Shown piece by piece: positions 1 to 5,175 of a stretch of DNA of 10,628 nucleotides. Source of the DNA: Pseudomonadota bacterium (lineage in GTDB: Bacteria; Myxococcota; Bradymonadia; UBA4248); contig JAGACY010000064.1 in the NCBI GenBank assembly GCA_017613855.1, forward strand, positions 1-10,628, given 5' to 3'. The number at the start of each line of letters is the position of its first letter. Position 1 is the stretch's first letter. The notes beneath the pieces were generated by a model, which did no database searches, had not been told where the DNA came from, and saw nothing but the letters and a program-made list of their open reading frames with translations. A program made the translations under genes and the position numbers.

Positions 1-433
1 TAAATCATAATTCAAATCTATATGCAAGATGCCGATTACAATACCAATAAGCTGTCGCAAATCACGCTAATTGATATCAATGCGATAATATAAGGAATTA
101 TGCATTCATGATGAATTCATTCAGGGGTAAAAAGCAAAAAAAAATATTTTCTGACGATAGCGTAATATGAATGTTTTAAAACATGGCAAGTGTTATTCTA
201 CTTTAGAAATTCCCTTATTTTATGCGCTAATGTGGTGTGATGTGCAATGCGGCGATAGTACTCGAGTGAAATGTATGTCTAAAGTGTATATAATCATACA
301 TTATAAATAAATATATTTATGGTTCTGCTGTGTAGTATATGTATGTTTGGAAAATAAAAAAGACTTAGAGAAAGTTTCTTTCATTCAAAGCTCAAAGCGC
401 GGAGCTTATCAATACGCACGCCATGCAGAACCT
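1..433. other. AT-rich intergenic region, no credible gene
   Basis: No reading frame here looks like a protein. The one open frame starting at 347 with TTG has no Shine-Dalgarno, runs through the terminator hairpin at 441-501 and into the 3' end of the opposite-strand gene. The stretch is much richer in A+T than the flanking genes. It holds several short perfect palindromes: ATTGATATCAAT at 70-81, ATGAATTCAT at 111-120, ATGTTTTAAAACAT at 171-184, and a TATAAT/ATTATA hairpin at 289-305. A hairpin AAGCTC/GAGCTT lies at 388-407. Such sites can be operators, but AT-rich DNA produces them easily. I see no promoter good enough to call. Confidence 0.6.
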
Positions 434-501
434 AAAAAAAAGCCGACCGTATTGAGTCAGAGATGTGCAATGAAGCACGTCTCTGACTCAATAGGTCGGC
501 T
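434..501 (-). terminator. Intrinsic terminator of the protease gene, built on a bulged hairpin
   Basis: Read on the minus strand, a long hairpin (outer arms 494-501 and 441-448, inner arms 475-490 and 453-468, loop 469-474) is followed directly by eight T (complement of the A run 434-441). That is the classic rho-independent layout, about 50 bases past the protease stop at 551. The stem contains one unpaired base (plus-strand G449) exactly between the outer stem and TAT/ATA, the signature shared by four other hairpins in this window. The inner stem contains a CAGAGA(C/T)GTGC core that recurs at 3615-3640 and, in part, at 5126-5147. It may therefore be a dispersed repeat used as a terminator. 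Confidence 0.85.
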
Positions 502-504
502 CAC

Positions 505-537
505 ACGGCGTATTTGCGATTTCATCGCAAATAGCCG
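505..537 (-). repeat. Bulged-C hairpin, copy 1
   Basis: On the plus strand: CGGC (506-509), unpaired G510, TAT (511-513), TTGCGAT (514-520), loop TTC, ATCGCAA (524-530), ATA (531-533), GCCG (534-537). Read on the minus strand it becomes CGGC-TAT-stem-ATA-C-GCCG with a single bulged C. It begins 13 bases after the protease stop and is followed within a few bases by the terminator hairpin, giving a tandem pair. There is no T-tract, so it is not a terminator itself. Confidence 0.8.
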
Positions 538-550
538 GGTTTATTCAAAA

Positions 551-2620
551 TTAATCTTCACGTCTGCGTCTGGCCAATGCACCCAGTCCGAGCAGGCCCA
601 GGAGTATCGTTGCGAGTGGTGCGGATGAGGAGGAAACCGGAGTCCCTGAACATTTGATATCTTCAGTGAACTTCTTGGTTACACAATAATTCGTGTTGGC
701 GCAGATGGGATCTTCGCAATCGACGAGGCCATCAGAATTATCATCTTTACCATTGACGCAGATGCTGAGTCCGGAGCTCAGGCAGGCAGCGTTATCGCGG
801 CAATCTGTGTCATTGCAGTCAACGGCGCCGTCACCATCATCATCGATATTGTTGGAGCAATTTTCTGCAACAGACAAGCAGGCTGTCGTGTTGGCACAAA
901 CGGCATCATCGCAGTCGACGAGGCCATTCTGGTCATCATCGATATTGTTGCCGCAGATTTCGGTCTTATTGCCGCATGAAGGTACGGTTGAACAGGCAGG
1001 ATCCGCGCAATCGATGAGGCCATTCTTGTCATCGTCAATACCGTTGCCGCAATTCTCTGTGGGGGTTGCGACACAGGCGGGATTGTAGGAGCAAACAGGG
1101 TCTTCACAGTCGATGAGACCATTTTTATCATCGTCGACATTGTTGTCGCAGACTTCGTAGATCAAGCCGATTTTACAGTTGGAGGCTGACATACAGGCGG
1201 GATCATCGCAGTCTGAGAGGCCATTTCGATCATCGTCATAGCCATTGTCGCAGATCTCATTGCCGGCGGCCTGTGAAGCCGGCGTCTGGCATGCCGATGC
1301 TTTTGCACAGTCGGGATCGTTGCAGTCAATGAGGCCATTGTTGGTATCATCGACGCCATTGTCGCAAATTTCGGCAACTGCACCCGAGCATGCACTGTAA
1401 TTGATGGTGCAGTCGGCGTTGCATGTAACGTTGCCGGAGGTATAGGCGAGTACCCAGCCGTGACATGTATCTTCATCGAGAAGGAATTTGTTTCCATCGC
1501 ATTCTTCGTCACCATCGACGATACCATTGCCGCATGAATAGGCAGGTTCCGGTGTGACAGGATCTGGTTCGACAGGGTCTGGTTCGACAGGATCTGGCTC
1601 GACAGGATCCGGTTCGATAGGATCTGGTTCGACAGGATCCGGTTCGATAGGATCTGGTTCGACAGGAGCGAGTTCGCAAAGGCTAAAGTCGAGACCGCAA
1701 TCGGCTGTGCAGAGAACGTTGCCCGATGCGTATTTGTTGTCCCACTGAGCACAAGTGGTGTAGCCATTGATGAATTTATCACCATCGCAGACTTCACCGT
1801 TATTGATCATGCCGTCACCGCAGTAGGGTGCGAGTACGCATGCACTGACATTGATCGTGCAATCATCGTTGCAGTAGAGATTGCCTAAAGAATAAATGCT
1901 GTCATAGGCGGAGCATTTCTTTGTGTTGTTGGGGAATGTCGTCCCATCGCACTGTTCGCCATCATCGATATTGCCGTCACCGCAGTAGGGGCCGGTCTTG
2001 CATGAGGGGTCGCTGGCACAGGCTGCATCATCGCAGTCTGCCTTGCCATTGCCATCGTCATCGATTTCATTGCCGCAGACTTCGACGTACTGATTGGCAA
2101 CTTCTGGTGCTTTGGAAATCACCCAATCGTAGTAATCCTGAACAGCGGTGGAAATACCATATCCTGCGCATGCGCCGTCGCCGTAGCTGGTTATGCCGGA
2201 GACATATTCAATCCCGCCGGCTTTATAGAATGCAGGACCGCCGGAGTCACCCTGGCATGGACCGCCATTTTGCTGCTCATAGAAAATGCCGCCATAGGGA
2301 ATGAGGACATATTCGTGCCAGTTGGTATAGAGGCCATTTTTGCATGTACCGCCCATACCATCTGAGGTCGAGGAATAATAATAACTACCGCAATCCCAGT
2401 AATCAGAGGAGGGATGTCTGCCGCTGTAAACAACGGGATCGGCAATTTTGCATCCGGATGAAGAATCGGATGAGTTTTTGAATCCACAATATTTGGTCAC
2501 AGAGCCAGTGAATTTGAGCTTGGTACCAATATTGCCTTTTTCATTGTATCCGAATCCGACGAATTCCATATCGGTCGCAAGATCCGCCGAAGAAATGCCG
2601 AGCCATTTGGGGTGCGGCAA
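551..2620 (-). CDS. C-terminal fragment: GDSGGP half of the protease plus Cys-rich repeat stalk
   Basis: This is the long open part after the second stop, 689 codons if a TTG at 2620 is used. No Shine-Dalgarno lies before that TTG, and the text upstream of it (AIPSTVAKPIL) still belongs to the protease fold, so independent translation is doubtful. It carries GDSGGP at fragment residues 124-129. One DDDGNGKADC-type module and three Cys-rich CGDG/CGNG repeats follow, split by the EPDP linker, then seven more DDDxNGLxDC modules, and last the hydrophobic tail ending RRRRED. The acidic DxDxNG loops resemble calcium-binding loops. That nearly 700 codons stay open argues that decay is recent or that the stops are bypassed. 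Confidence 0.4.
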   Translation of the reverse strand: MPHPKWLGISSADLATDMEFVGFGYNEKGNIGTKLKFTGSVTKYCGFKNSSDSSSGCKIADPVVYSGRHPSSDYWDCGSYYYSSTSDGMGGTCKNGLYTNWHEYVLIPYGGIFYEQQNGGPCQGDSGGPAFYKAGGIEYVSGITSYGDGACAGYGISTAVQDYYDWVISKAPEVANQYVEVCGNEIDDDGNGKADCDDAACASDPSCKTGPYCGDGNIDDGEQCDGTTFPNNTKKCSAYDSIYSLGNLYCNDDCTINVSACVLAPYCGDGMINNGEVCDGDKFINGYTTCAQWDNKYASGNVLCTADCGLDFSLCELAPVEPDPIEPDPVEPDPIEPDPVEPDPVEPDPVEPDPVTPEPAYSCGNGIVDGDEECDGNKFLLDEDTCHGWVLAYTSGNVTCNADCTINYSACSGAVAEICDNGVDDTNNGLIDCNDPDCAKASACQTPASQAAGNEICDNGYDDDRNGLSDCDDPACMSASNCKIGLIYEVCDNNVDDDKNGLIDCEDPVCSYNPACVATPTENCGNGIDDDKNGLIDCADPACSTVPSCGNKTEICGNNIDDDQNGLVDCDDAVCANTTACLSVAENCSNNIDDDGDGAVDCNDTDCRDNAACLSSGLSICVNGKDDNSDGLVDCEDPICANTNYCVTKKFTEDIKCSGTPVSSSSAPLATILLGLLGLGALARRRRED
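1545..1666 (-). repeat. 15-base tandem repeat encoding (V/I)EPDP
   Basis: About eight near-identical 15-base units lie inside the protease gene and encode alternating VEPDP and IEPDP, ending in VTPEP. The product is a stiff, acidic, proline-rich linker between the second and third Cys-rich repeats. The units differ by few bases (GGATCT/GGATCC, GACAGG/GATAGG), so copy number can change by slippage in steps of five residues without shifting the frame. Confidence 0.9.
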
Positions 2621-2731
2621 AATCGGTTTGGCAACGGTCGAAGGAATTGCCTATTTGAGCTTTATCAGGGAAATATACGAATTGAAGGTGAAATAAGTGC
2701 TGTTGAGTGAATAATCACCATAATTGGAATG

Positions 2732-3106
2732 TTAATAAATATAGTTCGTGCCGGCAAGGTCGTATTTATCGAGACTACTTTCTGTGCTGCCGATGCCGAT
2801 TTTGATGTACTTGTTCGAGGAGTTCGCAGAAACGCCTCCATAATAATTCGTTGTTGTCACGCAGTGTGCAGCCGTCAAAACCCACTGGGGATGAATGAGC
2901 GTACCGGTGCAGAATACGTATTTATTTTGGGTATCGTAGAGGCCGACAACGGCATTGTGGGCAGCAGAGGTATCTTTGGTGCCGTTGATCTGTGCATGCT
3001 GAGAAACTGTAAGCGTTTTGGGCAATTGCTTCTGTTCGTCTGAACAGGCCATGACGAGCGTGGCACAACATGCACAAGCGGCCAATAACGTAAGTTTGGT
3101 TTTCAT
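2732..3106 (-). CDS. N-terminal fragment of the interrupted protease
   Basis: This is the open part before the TAA at codon 125, 124 residues. It holds the signal peptide (hydrophobic LTLLAACACCATLVMA, then Cys21), the activation-like INGT at 40-43, and H81 in LTAAHC. It ends at NYIY, well short of the catalytic Asp and Ser, so the product could not be a protease. The ATG at 3106 is preferred over the TTG at 3121, because that TTG precedes and overlaps the Shine-Dalgarno GGGAGG. Listed separately because translation from the good ribosome site would give exactly this product. Confidence 0.5.
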   Translation of the reverse strand: MKTKLTLLAACACCATLVMACSDEQKQLPKTLTVSQHAQINGTKDTSAAHNAVVGLYDTQNKYVFCTGTLIHPQWVLTAAHCVTTTNYYGGVSANSSNKYIKIGIGSTESSLDKYDLAGTNYIY

Positions 3107-3112
3107 GTTTTT

Positions 3113-3143
3113 TCCTCCCAAAAAAAGGCCATAGTAAGGCCTT
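3113..3143 (-). promoter_or_regulatory. Leader hairpin with T-tract abutting the Shine-Dalgarno of the protease gene
   Basis: On the minus strand, AAGGCC (3143-3138), a seven-base loop and GGCCTT (3130-3125) are followed by a T run to 3120 and then immediately GGGAGG (3119-3114), with the start ATG at 3106. A hairpin plus T-tract is terminator-like, and its position inside the leader suggests an attenuator or an mRNA-end structure. The stem is only six base pairs, so it may simply be weak or incidental. Confidence 0.45.
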
Positions 3144-3256
3144 GGTTTTCCTAAATGACTTTTAGCGCTTTAAGAAAAAAAATAAACCATTTTATCCAAT
3201 AAAAATGGGATTTTTTCTTATCAAAATGTAATTAAAAGACGCCTTTTGTACCGATA

Positions 3257-3287
3257 GGTAGGGGCTGTGAAGCCCACATGTATTACC
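3257..3287. repeat. Small GGGGC hairpin in the divergent intergenic region
   Basis: GGGCT (3262-3266), loop GTGA, AGCCC (3271-3275), with flanking GGTA (3257-3260) able to pair with TACC (3284-3287). It starts with GTAGGGGC, like the much longer palindrome at 5066-5093. The rest of 3122-3321, between the protease start and the tRNA promoter, is AT-rich and I see nothing else clear in it. Confidence 0.4.
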
Positions 3288-3321
3288 AGAGGATTTGCAT
3301 GCAAAAAAAATTAAAATTCCG

Positions 3322-3350
3322 TTGACAATCTATTTTGAAAAGCGTATAAG
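3322..3350 (+). promoter_or_regulatory. Strong sigma-70-type promoter of the tRNA pair
   Basis: A perfect -35 box TTGACA (3322-3327), a 17-base spacer and a -10 box TATAAG (3345-3350, one mismatch to TATAAT). The following bases ACTCGCCG form a GC-rich discriminator, as in stable-RNA promoters under stringent control. The expected start is near 3357, about 23 bases before the first tRNA. Confidence 0.85.
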
Positions 3351-3379
3351 ACTCGCCGTTCGCTGAGAGGCGAACTTGA

Positions 3380-3453
<74 letters not shown>

Positions 3454-3480
3454 CTTTTCTTTATCAATCTGATTTCTTGA

Positions 3481-3554
<74 letters not shown>

Positions 3555-3560
3555 TTTTTT

Positions 3561-3589
3561 AGCAGATACTGATGGTATCTGCTTTTTTT
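3561..3589 (+). terminator. Intrinsic terminator of the tRNA transcript
   Basis: A perfect nine-base stem AGCAGATAC (3561-3569) / GTATCTGCT (3575-3583) with a five-base loop TGATG, followed by a T run to 3589. It starts seven bases after the second tRNA and is oriented for plus-strand transcription only. Confidence 0.92.
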
Positions 3590-3614
3590 GTTTTTGGCCA
3601 TTGACAATGCCCAA

Positions 3615-3640
3615 CAGAGACGTGTCGCGACACGTCTCTG
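3615..3640. repeat. Perfect 26-base palindrome with CAGAGACGTG core
   Basis: CAGAGACGTGTCG and its exact reverse complement meet with no loop. It lies 11 bases past the stop of the amidase-fold gene, but neither strand has a T-tract after it, so it is not a textbook terminator. The same AGAGACGT core forms the inner stem of the hairpin at 441-501 and, with a C replacing the outermost T, of the hairpin at 5106-5164. Similar AGAGACG palindromes occur in other bacterial genomes as far as I recall; I cannot verify that here. Confidence 0.8.
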
Positions 3641-3650
3641 CCGCTTTGTG

Positions 3651-4778
3651 TTAATCCTCGTCGAATTTTTTGACCTTTTCTGCAATGCGGCCGGCACGTG
3701 CGGCTTTGCCCGAAGCGTATGCAGCTGCAATAGCATGGGTGAGGTTAAAACGCGGGCCATCTTCGTGCGTCGGCAAAAAGCTTGCTGTGGGTTCCTTCTT
3801 TTGAGCCAGTTCCTGCTTTTGGGCATCAAATCGCGAGAGATCTATGGTTTGTGCAGAGATGGAATCGGTCTGCAATTCCTGCGATTCTGCGGTTACCGCA
3901 TCCAGTTTGCCAAAGAGTGTTTCCAAATGGGGAACCAGGCCTGCGCCGGGTTCGTTGTTCATCAGGAAATAATTGAATTTGGCAAGACATCCCTTGTAAT
4001 TGTCGAGTGATTCGAGCAAATCGGTGTTGTATTCGCCGTTGATTGTGGGGAATGTTCTCGGAATATGAGCATGTTTCTCCAGGACATCGAGCGTGTGATC
4101 GAGCGCTTTGATTTGGGCATCGTAAATCACAGGCTGATTAATGAGTTTTTTGCCGATATTCGCTTTGATGACAGGACGACGTCTGAGCCAGCGTCGTTCA
4201 TCTGAATCGAGCTGATACAGCAGGAGAACATTTTCGATTTCAATACCGATGCAGTGGCGTCTGCGCGGATAATCGACGGTTTCGGCAACGGGCGAAAAGG
4301 GGACTTCGCGCATGGGATCTGCCCACTGAATGATGAGGCTTTCATGGTTCGGCCCTTCCGAACTGTCGATGCTGAAATGCGCACGAATCCTGGCTTTTCC
4401 GTGAACACGATCCCGGGAAATATAGTCGAGTTCGGGGATGGACAGCAAACAGCATAAGTCGGGTTCGACTTTTGTTTCGGGAGAGGCAGAAAACATGCGG
4501 GCTACGCGAACGCCTTCGACTTGGATCTCACTGCCGTCGATGATGAATCCTCCGATGCCGCCCAGTGTATTGGCCATAAAGGTAATCAAAGAGGATGGCC
4601 CAAACTTGCCATCGCACAAAAGCTGGTTTTGTGCCTGGTAGTCCAGAATCCAGTCGATGGCAGAATCCTGATCCATATTCCAGAGAGGATGGGTATCGGG
4701 GAGTATGCCGCGCCAGAAGATTTGCCGCGCCCGCATGTTGAATTGTTGCGCCTGGAGGCGCGCTTCGGTCGGGAGCAT
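3651..4778 (-). CDS. Degenerate N-acetylmuramoyl-L-alanine amidase-fold protein with peptidoglycan-binding-like segment
   Basis: A 375-residue protein without signal peptide. Residues 40-72 (AIDWILDYQ...CDGKFGPSSL) resemble a peptidoglycan-binding repeat, whose usual form is ...VDGKFGP.T. Residues 108-285 follow the layout of zinc amidases: RAHFSIDSS (132-140), IIQWADP (149-155), IGIEIEN (177-183), a helical YDAQIKALDHTLDVL, then GCLAKFNY...NEPGAGL (263-281). In active members the last segment reads roughly G..aHyH...DPG. Here the His is Lys267 and the Asp is Glu276, and no His is evident at the first zinc site, so I infer a non-catalytic member. The tail is charged and Ala-rich. ATG 4778 lies five bases after the zinc-ribbon gene, with GAGA at a reasonable distance; an upstream TTG (4820) overlaps that gene and lacks a ribosome site. 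The family match is from memory. Confidence 0.6.
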   Translation of the reverse strand: MLPTEARLQAQQFNMRARQIFWRGILPDTHPLWNMDQDSAIDWILDYQAQNQLLCDGKFGPSSLITFMANTLGGIGGFIIDGSEIQVEGVRVARMFSASPETKVEPDLCCLLSIPELDYISRDRVHGKARIRAHFSIDSSEGPNHESLIIQWADPMREVPFSPVAETVDYPRRRHCIGIEIENVLLLYQLDSDERRWLRRRPVIKANIGKKLINQPVIYDAQIKALDHTLDVLEKHAHIPRTFPTINGEYNTDLLESLDNYKGCLAKFNYFLMNNEPGAGLVPHLETLFGKLDAVTAESQELQTDSISAQTIDLSRFDAQKQELAQKKEPTASFLPTHEDGPRFNLTHAIAAAYASGKAARAGRIAEKVKKFDED

Positions 4779-4783
4779 GGTGA

Positions 4784-5032
4784 CTATCTCTGCTGGAACT
4801 CGCGGCGGCAGGTATCGCAAAGATACGCACCGACAAAGGGTTTCGGATTCTTGGCTGGTTCTTTCATGGGCAGGCCGCAGATATCACAGCGCTGCATACT
4901 GCGGCGCTCTTCGACGAGTTCGATGAGTTCTTCGGCATGCTCACTGCCGGTCCGCCGAATGATGTCAAAATAATCACCAAAGAATTTGCGAAGATTAAAA
5001 CCCTTGGGAATGGATACTTTTTTTTCGGGCAT
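4784..5032 (-). CDS. Small zinc-ribbon protein
   Basis: An 82-residue protein starting at ATG 5032, with GGAG eight bases upstream (ATGGAGAG then TTCATC). An upstream in-frame extension to 5170 is rejected because it would translate the two intergenic hairpins. Residues 1-45 are charged and probably helical (NLRKFFGDYFDIIRR, ELIELVEER). Residues 49-75 carry CDIC and CDTC, 19 residues apart, typical of a four-cysteine zinc ribbon. The stop lies five bases before the amidase-fold gene, so the two are almost certainly co-transcribed and probably work together. I do not recognise the family; a binding or adaptor role is only a guess. Confidence 0.75.
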   Translation of the reverse strand: MPEKKVSIPKGFNLRKFFGDYFDIIRRTGSEHAEELIELVEERRSMQRCDICGLPMKEPAKNPKPFVGAYLCDTCRREFQQR

Positions 5033-5065
5033 GATGAACTCTCCATAAAAGAAAAAAGCGAGCTG

Positions 5066-5093
5066 TAGGGGCGGCCGGGACCGGCCGCCCCTA
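5066..5093. repeat. GC-rich palindrome, 13-base stem with GGGGCGGCCGG core
   Basis: TAGGGGCGGCCGG (5066-5078), two-base GA spacer, then the exact reverse complement (5081-5093). It lies between the kinase gene and the zinc-ribbon gene, about 30 bases before the start of the latter. On the minus strand a T6 run follows ten bases later, too far for a standard terminator. It resembles the GGGGCGACC hairpins at 9238-9318, so GGGGC palindromes occur at several intergenic sites here. Confidence 0.75.
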
Positions 5094-5105
5094 GGCGAGC
5101 ATTTG

Positions 5106-5164
5106 CGCGGCGTATCGCGCCAAAAGAGACGTTTCGTGAAACGTCTCCTGGCGCAATAGCCGCG
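5106..5164 (-). repeat. Bulged-C hairpin, copy 3 (nested, longest)
   Basis: Plus strand: CGCGGC (5106-5111), unpaired G5112, TAT (5113-5115), GCGCCA (5117-5122), an internal loop, GAGACGTTTC (5126-5135), GT, GAAACGTCTC (5138-5147), TGGCGC (5149-5154), ATA (5156-5158), GCCGCG (5159-5164). On the minus strand this gives the same GGC-TAT...ATA-C-GCC frame as the other copies, and C5116/A5155 becomes a T:G wobble, so folding is better in minus-strand RNA. It begins 12 bases after the kinase stop. No T-tract follows. Confidence 0.8.
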
Positions 5165-5175
5165 GAACATAAAAA

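Larger units (their letters stand above)
551..3106 (-). pseudogene. Trypsin-like serine protease with Cys-rich repeats, interrupted by two in-frame stops
   Basis: One register of 852 codons runs from ATG 3106 (GGGAGG seven bases upstream) to TAA at 551. Residues 1-21 are a signal peptide ending in the lipobox-like LVMAC. A chymotrypsin fold follows, with H81 in LTAAHC and S288 in GDSGGP. Codon 125 is TAA and codon 152 is TAG. Between them the text still reads as protease (SLIKLK, then VAKPILP), but the position of the catalytic Asp in NDIAL reads SYISL, Tyr144. After the protease come about eight calcium-binding-like modules (DDDxNGLxDCxD...C), three Cys-rich CGDG/CGNG...GE.CDG repeats, a (V/I)EPDP linker, and a C-terminal tail with a hydrophobic segment and RRRR, resembling myxobacterial surface-sorting tags. 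No frameshift is seen. I infer recent decay of a surface protease; an assembly error or readthrough remains possible. Confidence 0.75.

Noticed and set aside
347..628. 93-codon plus-strand open frame
   Set aside because: TTG start without ribosome site; it crosses the terminator hairpin and the 3' end of the opposite gene, and the protein is unlike any real family.
1162..1797. 211-codon minus-strand frame and other frames within the protease repeats
   Set aside because: Low-complexity shadows (strings of ILSNQILSN or GSGST type) created by the repetitive coding sequence in other frames.
2651..2734. Programmed recoding of TAA and TAG (for example pyrrolysine or a changed code)
   Set aside because: Two different stops are involved, no recoding element is visible, and other genes in the window end normally in TAA and TAG.
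4779..4820. TTG start at 4820 for the amidase-fold gene
   Set aside because: It would overlap the zinc-ribbon gene by 37 bases and has no Shine-Dalgarno; ATG 4778 is better placed.
5033..5170. N-terminal extension of the zinc-ribbon protein to 5170
   Set aside because: The extension translates two intergenic hairpins into an Arg/Pro-rich peptide, while ATG 5032 has a good GGAG site.
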